A stretch of DNA of 64,000 nucleotides from Acidobacteriota bacterium (GCA_020200135.1 JAIVJI010000068.1:1-64000), one strand, 5' to 3'. Positions 18,947 through 28,574 are shown, counted from the first letter of the stretch. The notes: generated by a model from the letters alone, not told the origin. Program-made: numbers and translations.

Positions 18947-19223
18947 AGAGGAAGGTGACTTCGCCGTCCACGACGCGCGCGACGTAGCGCCCGTCGCGCA
19001 TGACCCAGGCGACGCGGCGGCCCGAGCGCGCGAGTTCGGCCCACTCGCTCGACTTCTTCGGGTTCTGCTCGACGAGGACGCAGTCCGAAGGCAGCTCGAC
19101 GTGGCGCAGCCCCGACTGTCGGAAGCGCCGGACGCCGCGCCCGCCCGCGAAGAGCTTCTCGAAGGCGACGAGGATGACGCCCGCCGCCGGCACCTCTTCC
19201 GCGTGTCTGTCGTCCTCGGCCAT
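18942..19223 (-). CDS. Small hypothetical protein (93 aa)
   Basis: MAEDDRHAEEVPAAGVILVAFEKLF...RYVARVVDGEVTFLS; stop codon lies in repeat arm. Confidence 0.6.
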   Translation of the reverse strand: MAEDDRHAEEVPAAGVILVAFEKLFAGGRGVRRFRQSGLRHVELPSDCVLVEQNPKKSSEWAELARSGRRVAWVMRDGRYVARVVDGEVTFLS

Positions 19224-19246
19224 GCGTTTGAAAGGTCGGGTGAGTT

Positions 19247-19684
19247 TCAGGAGGGCCGCCCCGCGCCGGTGGGGCCGCCGCCGCCGCCGCCCGAGCCGCC
19301 GTCGCGGCGCGCGAAGCTGTTGACCAGCTCGATCAGCTCCCTGGCGCGGAAGGGCTTCGAGATGTAGGCGTCGAAGCCCGCTTCGAGCGCGCGGAGCCGG
19401 TCCTGGTTGGCGGCGAAGGCCGTGACGGCGACGCAGAACACCGCGCGCGTCCGCTCGTCGGCGCGCATCTCGCGCAGGAGTCCCCAGCCGTCGAGCGCGG
19501 GCATCGAGAGGTCTATGAGCGCGACTGTGGGCGCCTCGGCGAGCGCCGCGTCCAGGGCCTCGCGGCCGTTGCGCGCCTCGCGGATGAGGTAGCCCTCGCC
19601 CTCCAGCATCAGGCGCAGGAGTTCCCGGTTGTCGTCGTAGTCGTCGGCGATGAGAATGCTCTCGTGCATCGTCGGGAATGTCAC
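19247..19684 (-). CDS. CheY-like response regulator receiver protein
   Basis: ILIADDYDDNRELLRLMLEGEGY...VALIDLSMPALDGWGLLREM...GFDAYISKPF. Confidence 0.9.
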   Translation of the reverse strand: MTFPTMHESILIADDYDDNRELLRLMLEGEGYLIREARNGREALDAALAEAPTVALIDLSMPALDGWGLLREMRADERTRAVFCVAVTAFAANQDRLRALEAGFDAYISKPFRARELIELVNSFARRDGGSGGGGGGPTGAGRPS

Positions 19685-19750
19685 CTGGATTCGTTCGCGG
19701 GGAGCGCCGGCCGGGGCCCTTCACCCGTCCGCCCGTACACGGCCTCAGAT

Positions 19751-19797
19751 GATAAATCGAAAACCCAAAATCGCAAATCCGAAACCACCAAAAAAAC
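19751..19797. repeat. Solo heptad arm, family 9 (AAATCGA/AAACCCA)
   Basis: gataaatcgaaaacccaaaatcgcaaatccgaaaccaccaaaaaa in divergent intergenic region. Confidence 0.55.
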
Positions 19798-19989
19798 GAG
19801 TCTCTTGACACTGTTTGTCCCCGGCGTCCATAATCCGAAGTGCCCGCGGCGCGGTCGTTTCCGGCGGTCTCGGGCGTCATTACAGAGCGACCCGGCCGGC
19901 GCTCGCCGCAAGACTCGTCCCCTCTGAAGCCGGTCCCGCGGCGCCTCGAACCCCGCGCCGAACCCATCCACGCCCCTTAGAAGGAGACA

Positions 19990-21465
19990 GTGAACGTGTC
20001 CAGCGTTGACTTGGAAAAGAGCTTGCGCGCAGACGTCGAGTCGTACGTGAGCCAGCGCACGAGCGGTTTGAAGGAGGAGCTGGGGCGCCTGCGCGCGCAG
20101 CTCAACGAAGCGCTTTCGCGAATGGATGAGCGGCTCGAAGAGCCGGCGGCCTCGCCGGACGCCCCGCTCGCCGTCGCCGTCTCCGAGCACCTGCGCAACG
20201 CGCGCAACCTCGGCATCGAGGCCGCCGCCGCCGAAGGTTCGCGCGCGCGCGCCTCCTCCGACATCGCGCTCATCAAGGCCGCCGTCGACGAGCTGGACGG
20301 CCAGCACACGCAGGCCGAAATCCTCAGCGCGCTCGTCAACCGCGCCGCGGCGTTCGCGCCGCGCGTCGCCTTCTTCGTCGTGAAGAACGAGCGCGCGACG
20401 GGCTGGCGCGCGCGCGGGCTCGCCGGCACGGTGGGCGACGACGCCGTGCGCGAGCTGTCGCTGGCGGTGCAGGCAGACACGCTCCTGGGCGAGGCCGCGC
20501 GCACGCGCTCGACGTGGGCCGGCGAGCCGGGCTCGCACGCCGAAGACCACACCATCTACCAGCACTTCGGCGGCGACCCGCCGCGCCGCATGGTCGCCGT
20601 CCCGCTGGTCGCGCGCGAGAAGGCCGTGGCCGTGCTCTACGCCGACAGCGCGGGGCAGGACGCCGACGCCGTTAACCTCGAAGCCATCGAGACGCTGGTG
20701 CGCGTCGCCGGGATGGCGGTCGAGCTACAGGGCTCGCGCCGCCATCCCGCCGGCGGAGCCGCGGCCGAGCGCCCCGCCGCCGCCCCGCCGCAGCCGGCGC
20801 CGAGACCCGCCGAGCCCGAGCGCCGCGCGGAAGAGCCGCGACGCGAAGAGCCAGCGCAGCCACAAGCCCCGCCGGCCGAGGCGCAGCCGTCCGTGTTCGG
20901 GTTCGAGCCTCAGCCCATCGCGGCCGAAGCGCAGCGCGAGCCCGCGCCGCCCGCGCCGGAGCCCGCGTACAACTTCTCGACCCGGCCCGAGCCGGCCGTC
21001 GCGGCGCAGCCCGAGTCGCCCGCGCTGTTCGGCGCGAGCCCGGAGGCGGCGCACGCAGGCACCCCGGCCCCGGCCGAAGTCCCGCCGCCGGCCGAGACCC
21101 CGGCGCAGCCCATCTCGCCCCTCGGCAGCTCGCGCCGCTACGGCGCGGCGGACATGGACTTCCCCGTCGAGGTCGCCGAGGGGGAGAAGCGCTTTCACAA
21201 CGAGGCGCGCCGCTTCGCGCGCCTGCTCGTCTCCGAGATCAAGCTCTACAACGAGCAGAAGGTGCGCGAGGGGCGCGACGCCTCCGACCTCTACGAGCGC
21301 CTGCGCGAGGACATCGACCGCTCGCGCCAGATGTACGACAAGCGCGTCCGCCCCGAGGTGTCGAGCCGCTACGACTACTTCGACCAGGAGCTGGTCAACA
21401 TGCTCGCCGAGGGCGACCGCCACAAGCTCGGCGCCGACTACCCCGGCGCGACCGTCAGCGCCTGA
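19990..21465 (+). CDS. GAF-like domain protein with Pro/Ala-rich linker
   Basis: N-term helical; RMVAVPLVAREKAVAVLYADSAGQDADAVNLEAIETLVRVAGMAVE; conserved C-term HNEARRFARLLVSEIKLYNEQKVREGR. Confidence 0.65.
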   Translation: MNVSSVDLEKSLRADVESYVSQRTSGLKEELGRLRAQLNEALSRMDERLEEPAASPDAPLAVAVSEHLRNARNLGIEAAAAEGSRARASSDIALIKAAVDELDGQHTQAEILSALVNRAAAFAPRVAFFVVKNERATGWRARGLAGTVGDDAVRELSLAVQADTLLGEAARTRSTWAGEPGSHAEDHTIYQHFGGDPPRRMVAVPLVAREKAVAVLYADSAGQDADAVNLEAIETLVRVAGMAVELQGSRRHPAGGAAAERPAAAPPQPAPRPAEPERRAEEPRREEPAQPQAPPAEAQPSVFGFEPQPIAAEAQREPAPPAPEPAYNFSTRPEPAVAAQPESPALFGASPEAAHAGTPAPAEVPPPAETPAQPISPLGSSRRYGAADMDFPVEVAEGEKRFHNEARRFARLLVSEIKLYNEQKVREGRDASDLYERLREDIDRSRQMYDKRVRPEVSSRYDYFDQELVNMLAEGDRHKLGADYPGATVSA

Positions 21466-21572
21466 GGGAAGGCGAAAGGCAAGCTTCAAAAGACGAGAAT
21501 TGGAGGGTGAGGGCCGGGCCGCTTCTCACCCTCCTTTTCCCTTTTACAGTTCGCCTTTTGCCTTTTGCCTTA
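21466..21572. repeat. Heptad foldback repeat, family 5 (AAGGCAA)
   Basis: aaggcgaaaggcaa...tggagggtgag / ctcaccctccttttccc...gccttttgccttttgcctta. Confidence 0.75.
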
Positions 21573-21666
21573 CCCCCCCGGTTATAATCCTCGCGCCCTC
21601 CCCTTAAAACCCTTGCGCGCCGTTTTGTGAACCGCGCGCGCGCCCCGCGTCATCAAACGAGGAACT

Positions 21667-24027
21667 ATGACCCCGACCACGAACAAGCTGACGAGTCACC
21701 GCGCGACCTTCGCGCTGGCGGTCTGCGCCGCGCTGCTGCTCGCCTCGGCGCTGCCGCTCACCGTGGCGAGCTGCCGCACGCAGACGGCGCGCGCCGACGA
21801 CCCCGCCGCCTTCGAGCGCCTGCGGCTGCTCACGCGCGGGGGCAACCTGCCGGCCGAGCAGACGGTGGCGCAACTCGCCGCCGCACACGCCGGCACGCGG
21901 ACGGGCGCGCTCGCGCAGCTCGTCCGCGCGCGCATACGCTACGAGGCGCGCGACTACGCGGGCGCGGCCGAGCTGCTGCGCTCGACCGAGTTCAAAGGCG
22001 TGACCGCCGTGGGCGACTACGCGCTCTGGCTGCGCGGCGACGCGCTGGAGAAGGCCGGGCGACGCGCGGAGGCGCGCGCCGCCTTCGAGGAGCTGGCGCG
22101 CGACTACCCCGACGCCCTGCGCGCGCGAGACGCGACGGTGCGCGCCGCGCAGGCGCTCATGCAGGACGGGCAGGCGGCGGGCGTCCCCGTCGCGGTCAAG
22201 CGGCTGGCCGAGGCGGACGACGCCGACGCGCTGCTCCTGACGGCGAAGGCTTACGAGCAGTCGGGCGACCGGCTCAGGGCGCTCGCCGCGTACAGGCGTC
22301 TCTATTTCTACGCGCCCGCCACCGCCGACAAGGAGGCCGAAGCGACGGCCGCCCTCGCGCGTCTCGGCTCGAGCGCCGCGCCCGCCAACGTCGAAGAGGC
22401 GACGGCGCGCGCCGAGAGGCTGGCGAAGGCGAAGCGCTACGCCGACGCGGTCGCGGCGTACGGCGAAGCCTTCGCGCGCTTCCCCGAGACGCGCACGCCG
22501 CAGTCCCTTTTACGTCGGGGCACGGCCGCCTTCAACGCGCGGCGCGCGCCCGAGACGGTCGAGGCGCTGAGCGCCGTCCCCCCTTCGGCCGGCGAGACGC
22601 GCGCCGAGGCGCTCGGCCATCTCGCGCAGCACTACGCGCGCGCGAAGCAGTGGCCGCAGGCGCGTTCGACCGCCGAAGAGATGCGGCGCGACTTCGCGCG
22701 GAGCCCCTTCACGATGCGCGCGCTCGTCGCGGCGGGCGCGGCGGCGAAGGAGGCGAAGAACACTTCGGACGCGCTCTACTTCTACCGCGCGGCCGTCCAG
22801 CAGTTCCCCGGCGCGCCCGAGGTCGCGGGCGCGCAGTTCGAGCTGGCGTGGGCGGCGCACGACGCGAAGAACTTCGCCGAGGCGTCTCGACTGTTGACGG
22901 AACACCTGGCGAACTACGCCGACCGCAACACCGACAACCGCGGCAAGGCCGGCTACTGGGCCGCGCGCGACTCCGAGCGCGCCGGGCTTTTCGGCGAGGC
23001 GCAGGCGCTCTACGACGCGATGCTCGTCCGCTACGAGGCCAACTGGTACGGCCACCTCTCGAGGCAGCGGCTCGACGCGATGAAGAACGCCGGGCAGCTC
23101 GGGAGGCGGGCCGTCAGGGTTGACGCCGCGACGCTCCGGCGCGCGGTCGAGAACCTGAAGCCCGTCACCGTCGCCGAGGAGACGGCCGGGCCGGCCGAGG
23201 CCGCCCGGCTCCTGAAGGCGGAGCAGCTGGCGGCCGCCGCCTGGGACGAGGCGGCGCACGCGGAGCTTGACGAGGCGCTCAAAGGTCACCCGACGAGCCC
23301 GCGGCTCAACCTCTCGAAGGCACAGCTCTACCGCGCGCGCAACGACAACGTGCAGGCGTTCAACGTGCTCCGCCGCAGCTTCCCCGACTACTCGCAGATG
23401 GAGCCCGAGGAGCTGACGCGCGAGGAGTGGGACGTCTTCTACCCGCTCGCCTTCTGGGACGTCATCAAGCAGGAGGCCGGCGCGCGCGACCTCGACCCCT
23501 ACACGGTCGCCGGCCTCATCCGCCAGGAGTCGGTCTTCAACCCGCGCGCCGTCTCGCACGCCGACGCCTACGGGCTGATGCAGCTGCTCGTCCCGACCGC
23601 GCGCATGATGGCGCGGCTCAGGGGCGTCGAGGGCACGGTCACGGCCGAGACGCTGCTGAGCGACCCGCGCCTCAACATACGGCTCGGCACCAGCTACATG
23701 CGCGAGCAGCTCACCAGGTACGGCCGGCTCGAATACCTCGCGGCGGCCTACAACGCGGGCCCCGGGCGCGCCGTCCGGTGGCGCGCCAGCCTCCCGCTCC
23801 AGATGGACGAGTGGGCCGAGGCCATCCCCTTCCGCGAGACGCGCGGCTACGTGCAGGGCGTCGTCCGCAACATGCTCCAGTACCGCCGTCTCTACGACGA
23901 CGAGGGGCGCTTCCGCCCCGAGGTCGGCACGCGCGCCGCGCGCCGCGACATCTCGCGCGCCGCGCCCGCCCCGCCCGCCGACACGGGCTCGCGCCCCCGC
24001 CGCGTCTCGAACGAAGAGGAAGAGTGA
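21667..24027 (+). CDS. Soluble lytic murein transglycosylase (TPR plus SLT domain)
   Basis: VAGLIRQESVFNPRAVSHADAYGLMQLLVPTARMMA...YLAAAYNAGPGRAVRW; N-terminal TPR repeats. Confidence 0.9.
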   Translation: MTPTTNKLTSHRATFALAVCAALLLASALPLTVASCRTQTARADDPAAFERLRLLTRGGNLPAEQTVAQLAAAHAGTRTGALAQLVRARIRYEARDYAGAAELLRSTEFKGVTAVGDYALWLRGDALEKAGRRAEARAAFEELARDYPDALRARDATVRAAQALMQDGQAAGVPVAVKRLAEADDADALLLTAKAYEQSGDRLRALAAYRRLYFYAPATADKEAEATAALARLGSSAAPANVEEATARAERLAKAKRYADAVAAYGEAFARFPETRTPQSLLRRGTAAFNARRAPETVEALSAVPPSAGETRAEALGHLAQHYARAKQWPQARSTAEEMRRDFARSPFTMRALVAAGAAAKEAKNTSDALYFYRAAVQQFPGAPEVAGAQFELAWAAHDAKNFAEASRLLTEHLANYADRNTDNRGKAGYWAARDSERAGLFGEAQALYDAMLVRYEANWYGHLSRQRLDAMKNAGQLGRRAVRVDAATLRRAVENLKPVTVAEETAGPAEAARLLKAEQLAAAAWDEAAHAELDEALKGHPTSPRLNLSKAQLYRARNDNVQAFNVLRRSFPDYSQMEPEELTREEWDVFYPLAFWDVIKQEAGARDLDPYTVAGLIRQESVFNPRAVSHADAYGLMQLLVPTARMMARLRGVEGTVTAETLLSDPRLNIRLGTSYMREQLTRYGRLEYLAAAYNAGPGRAVRWRASLPLQMDEWAEAIPFRETRGYVQGVVRNMLQYRRLYDDEGRFRPEVGTRAARRDISRAAPAPPADTGSRPRRVSNEEEE

Positions 24028-24030
24028 GGT

Positions 24031-25089
24031 GTGTTTGAAGTGAAGAGGGAAGTGACAGGCATCTCGGAGAGGCTGGCCCGGTCATCGTTCGCTCTCGCGC
24101 TGGCGCTCTGCGCCGTCGCGGTCTGCGTGTCGGACTCCGCGGCGCAGAAGACGCGCAAGAGCACGACGGCGACGCCCGCCGCGAAGAAGCCCGCGGCGAA
24201 GACGGCCGCGCAGACGACGCCAAAGCCCGCGGCGAAGTCGGCGGCGAGGCCCGCCGCGAAGACTCCGGCGGGCGTCGTCAACATCAGCACGCAGCCCGGC
24301 GCGGTCGTGTGGGTTGACGAGGTCCGCCGAGGCGTGGCGGACGCCGAAGGGAAGTTGTCGCTCAAGCTGACGCCGGGCCGCCACGCCCTGCGCGTGCGCG
24401 CGAAGGGGTTCGCGGAGAAGTCGCTCACGCTGTTGCCGACGCGGCGCGGCGCGCTCCCGTTCGCGCTGACGCAGACGGCCGACGAGGCCGAGCTTCTGTT
24501 CCAGCAGGCCGAGGAGGCGCGCGAGAAGGGGAAGAACGCCGACGCGGTCGAGCTGTACCGGCAGGCGCTCGCGAGGCGGCCGAAGTTCGCGGCCGCGCAC
24601 CTCGGGCTCGCGCGCTCGCTCGAATCGCAGGACAACTTCGACGACGCGCTCGAAGAACTCGAAGCCGCGCGGCGCGACCGCCCCGTCTACCCCGAGTCGT
24701 GGGCGGTCGAGGGTCGCATCCAGCGCTCGCTCGCCGACCACGAGGCGGCGCTCGCCGCCTACCGCCGCGCGCTGCGCGAGTCCCGCGGCTTCCAGCCCGA
24801 GGCGCACACGGGCGTGGGGCTAGTCCACGAGGACAAGGGGCGGCACGCGGAGGCGGCCGACGCCTTCCGCAAGGCCATCGCGCAGCTCTCCGACACCGAG
24901 CCCGTGCTCTACGAGCTGCTGGCGCGCAACCTCGAACGTCTCGAACGCTGGAGGGAGGCGGTCGCCGCCTACGAGAAGTATCTTCAGCTCGCGCCGCAGG
25001 GCGCGCACGCCTCCGCCATCAACTCCATCATCGACCAGCTACGCAAGCAGGCCGAAGAGGCCGGGCGGCAGGAGGCGCCGCCTCTGTAG
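24031..25089 (+). CDS. PEGA/TPR-domain protein
   Basis: VVNISTQPGAVVWVDEVRRGVADAEGKLSLKLTPGRHALRVRAKGF, then TPRs; GTG start. Confidence 0.75.
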   Translation: MFEVKREVTGISERLARSSFALALALCAVAVCVSDSAAQKTRKSTTATPAAKKPAAKTAAQTTPKPAAKSAARPAAKTPAGVVNISTQPGAVVWVDEVRRGVADAEGKLSLKLTPGRHALRVRAKGFAEKSLTLLPTRRGALPFALTQTADEAELLFQQAEEAREKGKNADAVELYRQALARRPKFAAAHLGLARSLESQDNFDDALEELEAARRDRPVYPESWAVEGRIQRSLADHEAALAAYRRALRESRGFQPEAHTGVGLVHEDKGRHAEAADAFRKAIAQLSDTEPVLYELLARNLERLERWREAVAAYEKYLQLAPQGAHASAINSIIDQLRKQAEEAGRQEAPPL

Positions 25090-25098
25090 AGCCGCGCG

Positions 25099-25206
25099 CT
25101 AGAGCAGCCCGAGCTTGTGCGCCAGGAAGACCAGCAGGAAGGTGAGGGCGAAGAAGGTCGCCAGCCAGGGGTGTTTGCCCATCGGGCACTTGCCGTGTTC
25201 GCTCAT
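25099..25206 (-). CDS. Small (35 aa) single-TM protein
   Basis: MSEHGKCPMGKHPWLATFFALTFLLVFLAHKLGLL; not in supplied ORF list because of its size. Confidence 0.55.
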   Translation of the reverse strand: MSEHGKCPMGKHPWLATFFALTFLLVFLAHKLGLL

Positions 25207-25209
25207 AAC

Positions 25210-25328
25210 TAAGTAGACAGTAGTCAGTAGTCAGTAGTACAGCTTTCATCAATCGCCCCGTCACTATACCCGTCAACGGCCGCGACGCGGAGCGCTACTG
25301 ACTACTGACTACTGACTACTGTCTACTG
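25210..25328. repeat. Heptad foldback repeat, family 1, copy B (inverted orientation)
   Basis: aagtagacagtagtcagtagtcagtagt / ctactgactactgactactgactactgtctact. Confidence 0.9.
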
Positions 25329-25332
25329 CTTT

Positions 25333-26409
25333 TCATTTTCGCGCCTCGAAGACGCGGTTGAAGGGCGTCTCGGTGGCGCGGCGGAACTCTTTGAAGCCGG
25401 CCCCGATGACGACCTCGCGGAGCGCGTCGTCGGTGGCGACCGCGCCGAGCGCCGGGCCGCCGAGCGCGAGCGAGTTCGCGGTGCAGCAGAGCGTCGAGGC
25501 CGCCGAGAACGTCCGCCCGATGATGTTGATGTTCTCCTCGACGCGGTTGCCCGCCATCGGCTCGACGATGAGCGCGCTGCCGCTCTCGGCCAGCACCTCG
25601 GCCGCGCGCCGCGCCGCGCCCGCCGGGTCGCCCATGTCGTGCAGACAGTCGAAGAAGCAGACGAGGTCGTAAGGCCCTTCGGGTATCGCGTCGGCCGAAG
25701 CGACCTCGAACGTCGTGCGGTCGGCGACGCCGGCCTCTTCTGCCGCGCGCCGCGCGTGCTCGATTGACGGCGCGTGGTTGTCGAAGCCCGTAAAGCGCGA
25801 GGCCGGGTAAGCCTGCGCCATGATGATGGTCGAGGCGCCGTGGCCGCACCCCACGTCGGCCACCCGCCCGCCCGCCTTCAGTTTCGCCTCGACGCCGGTC
25901 AGCGCCGGTATCCAGTCGCCCGTCAGGTGCGTGCGGTAGCCGGGGCGGAAGAAGCGCTCGACGCCGACGAAGAGGTCGGGGTCGTGGTCGCCCCAGAGGA
26001 TGCCGCCGCCGTTGCGGAAAGCCTCTTCGATGCGCGGCACCGCGTTCGTCATCGCTTTGATGAGGTAGAAGCCGCCGCCGACGAAGGCGGGACTCTCCTC
26101 GTCGGCGAGTGCCGCCCGCTGCTCGGGCGAGAGCGAGAACTTGCCGCCCGCCGGGTCGTACTCGACGTAGCCGCCCGAAGCTTGGTTGATAAGCCACTCA
26201 CGCACGTAGCGCTCCTGCGTACCCGTGTGGCCGGCCAGCTCCGCGGGCGTCGAAGGCCCCGATTCGGCCAGAGCCTTGTACAGCCCGAGCTTCTGCCCGA
26301 TGTAGACAAGCGACGAGCTGAGCGCCGCGCCGAAGTCCGTGACCACCTTGCCTAAGAATGCCTCCAGCTTCTGCTGGTCGATCTGGTTGGCTTCACCTGT
26401 TGAACTCAT
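25333..26409 (-). CDS. Class I SAM-dependent methyltransferase with N-terminal winged-helix-like region
   Basis: GGRVADVGCGHGASTIIMAQAYPASRFTGFDNHAPSIEHAR; DLVCFFDCLHDMGDPAGAARRAAEVL. Confidence 0.88.
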   Translation of the reverse strand: MSSTGEANQIDQQKLEAFLGKVVTDFGAALSSSLVYIGQKLGLYKALAESGPSTPAELAGHTGTQERYVREWLINQASGGYVEYDPAGGKFSLSPEQRAALADEESPAFVGGGFYLIKAMTNAVPRIEEAFRNGGGILWGDHDPDLFVGVERFFRPGYRTHLTGDWIPALTGVEAKLKAGGRVADVGCGHGASTIIMAQAYPASRFTGFDNHAPSIEHARRAAEEAGVADRTTFEVASADAIPEGPYDLVCFFDCLHDMGDPAGAARRAAEVLAESGSALIVEPMAGNRVEENINIIGRTFSAASTLCCTANSLALGGPALGAVATDDALREVVIGAGFKEFRRATETPFNRVFEARK

Positions 26410-26607
26410 AGCTTTAGATACTCCTCCCGTTGGCGTTTCGTCGACGAGGCTTTCGCGCTAATGATTCCGGAGGGACGGGGCGGGGAAGTTTCTACACCCG
26501 CGCGCCGCCGCGCGTCAACTTCCGGCGAGCGCGGCCGCGCGGTTTGCCCCCCGTCCCGACTCTGTGAGAGCATCGCCGCGACAACCGATAAAGGAAGGCC
26601 GAAGCGC

Positions 26608-27598
26608 ATGGCAACACCCGGAGCAGGTAAGCGCAGCCGCGTCTCGCAGAAGGCGAGCCGCTTCACGGAGTCGGTCATCCGCGAGATGACGCGCGAGGCG
26701 CTCAAGCACGGCGCGGTCAACCTCTCGCAAGGGTTCCCGGACTTCCCCGCGCCCGAAGACCTCAAGCGGGCGGCCGCCGCCGCCATCGGCGACGACGTCA
26801 ACCAGTACGCCGTCACCTGGGGCGCGAAGGACTTCCGCGAGGCCATCAGCGACAAGACGCAGTGGTTCCTCGGTTTGACTTACGACCCGGAGACCGAGAT
26901 CACGGTCACCTGCGGCTCGACCGAGGGCATGATCGCCGCGATGATGGCGACCGTCGACCCCGGCGAGGAGGTCGTCGTCTTCGAGCCCTTCTACGAGAAC
27001 TACGCGCCCGACGCGGTGCTCTCCGGCGCGACGCCGCGCTACGTCTCCCTGAGACCGCGTGGTCGAGCACGTCTCGATGGCGCAGTTGGAAGGGATGAGG
27101 GAGCGCACCGTCGTCGTCAACTCGATGTCGAAGACCTACTCGGTGACGGGCTGGCGCGTCGGCTACGTGCTCGCGCCGGCGGACGTGACGGGCGCCGTGC
27201 GCAAGGTGCACGACTTCCTCACCGTCGGCGCGGCCGCGCCGCTCCAGCGCGCGGGGGCCTACGCCCTGCGCATGCCGCCGGAGTATTACGAGGGGCTTCG
27301 GCGGGAGTACGAGCGGCGGCGCGACATGCTGCTGCCCGCGCTCGAAGAGGTCGGCTTCAAGGTCTTCCGTCCCGACGGCGCGTACTACGTGATGACCGAC
27401 ATCGGCCGCTTCGGCTTCCGCGACGACGTGGAGTTCACGCGCCACCTCATCCAGGAGGTCGGCGTCGCCTGCGTCCCCGGCTCAAGCTTCTACAGCCGCC
27501 CCGAACTCGGCGCGCGCCAGGTGCGCTTCTGCTTCTGCAAGAAGGACGAGACGCTCGAAGCGGCGGCCGACCGCCTGCGCAAGCTGCAAAGCTACTGA
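26608..27598 (+). pseudogene. PLP-dependent aminotransferase (class I/II), interrupted by internal deletion/frameshift
   Basis: N part AVNLSQGFPDFPAPEDLKRAAAAAIGDDVNQYAVTWGAKDFREAI... to PRYVSLRP; C part in another frame EHVSMAQLEGMRERTVVVNSMSKTYSVTGWRVGY...; NxPNNPTGK region absent. Confidence 0.8.
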
Positions 27599-27610
27599 GG
27601 CCGACGCGCG

Positions 27611-27802
27611 ATGTGGGACAGGAAGCGACAACTCGTCTGGCTCGGGGTCGGCCTCCTCTTCGGCACCTTCTCGCTCTACCCGCTCGCGCGCGACGACGCC
27701 GGCCGCTTCGACCTCCAGTACTTCGTCCAGCTCGAAGTCCTGCTCGTCCTCGTCATCTGCGTCATGTTCTACGTCTACGGCCGGAAGGGTGAGAAGTGGT
27801 GA
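27611..27802 (+). CDS. Small two-TM hypothetical protein (63 aa)
   Basis: RQLVWLGVGLLFGTFSLYPLA...VQLEVLLVLVICVMFYVYGRKGEKW. Confidence 0.6.
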   Translation: MWDRKRQLVWLGVGLLFGTFSLYPLARDDAGRFDLQYFVQLEVLLVLVICVMFYVYGRKGEKW

Positions 27803-27871
27803 GTGACGGGCGATAAGAAGAAACAAGCGGGGCTTGTCTTCTCTTATCGCCCGTCACTCACCACTTCTCAC
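27789..27871. repeat. Foldback repeat, family 7, in 7-nt register (GTGAGAA GTGGTGA GTGACGG)
   Basis: gtgagaagtggtgagtgacgggcgataagaag / cttctcttatcgcccgtcactcaccacttctcac. Confidence 0.8.
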
Positions 27872-28559
27872 TGTCCGGGCTGTTGGAGCTTGTGGCGGAC
27901 GGCGACGCCCTCGCTGGGGACGACGAGGAGGCGGCGCGCGTCGAAGAGCGGGAGGCTGGTCGGCGTGTAGGCGAGCACGTAGCGGTTCTTGCGCAGCTCG
28001 TCGCAGATGGCCTTGGCCGCGTCGCGCGAGTCGTTGACCGAGAGCACGCGCCCGCCCGTGTCGTGTGTGAGCTTCTGGATGGCCTGCGCCGGCTTCAGGC
28101 GGTCGCGCCTGAGCGCCCCGCCCGTGCGGTCCGGAATCTGGAGCGCGTAGACCGTGATGTCCTGCCGGAGCAGGCCGTCGTAGATTTTCTGGAAGTGCGT
28201 GCGGCTGCCGCGGTCGAGCCCGTCGGCGACGAGCACGATGACGCGCTTGCGCGTCCGCCCGACGAGCGGGCCGAAGGCGTCGTCGATGACCGCCGAGAGC
28301 GCGTCGAAGAGCCGCGGCTCGCCGCGCTTGCGGAAGAGGGGGAGCGCCGCCTCGATCTGTCGTAGAGCGCGATGTCCTTCGAGGTGACGCGCTCGTCCGA
28401 GCCGTCCTCGCGCAGCGCCGTGACGTTGACGAACATCCCGCGGTCTCTGTTGATGTCGGCCTCGGCGCCCGTGCGGCGCCCCGCCTGCCCGGCCGCGAGA
28501 CCCGCGAGCAGGAGGCAGATGACGAGCGGCGCCGTGGCCGCCTTGAAGGTTGCGCGCAT
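27868..28559 (-). pseudogene. VWA-domain (VWFA-related) protein with internal deletion/frameshift near 28358
   Basis: N part MRATFKAATAPLVICLLLAGLAAG...GMFVNVTALREDGSDERVTSKDIALYD; C part in other frame RQIEAALPLFRKRGEPRLFDALSAVIDDAFGPLVGRTRKRVIVLVADGLDRG; MIDAS region missing. Confidence 0.75.
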
Positions 28560-28574
28560 CTCCTTAACCCTTGG

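Noticed and set aside
24140-24290. Lys/Ala/Pro-rich repeat as a histone H1-like gene
   Set aside because: It is an N-terminal linker of the PEGA/TPR protein in the same frame.
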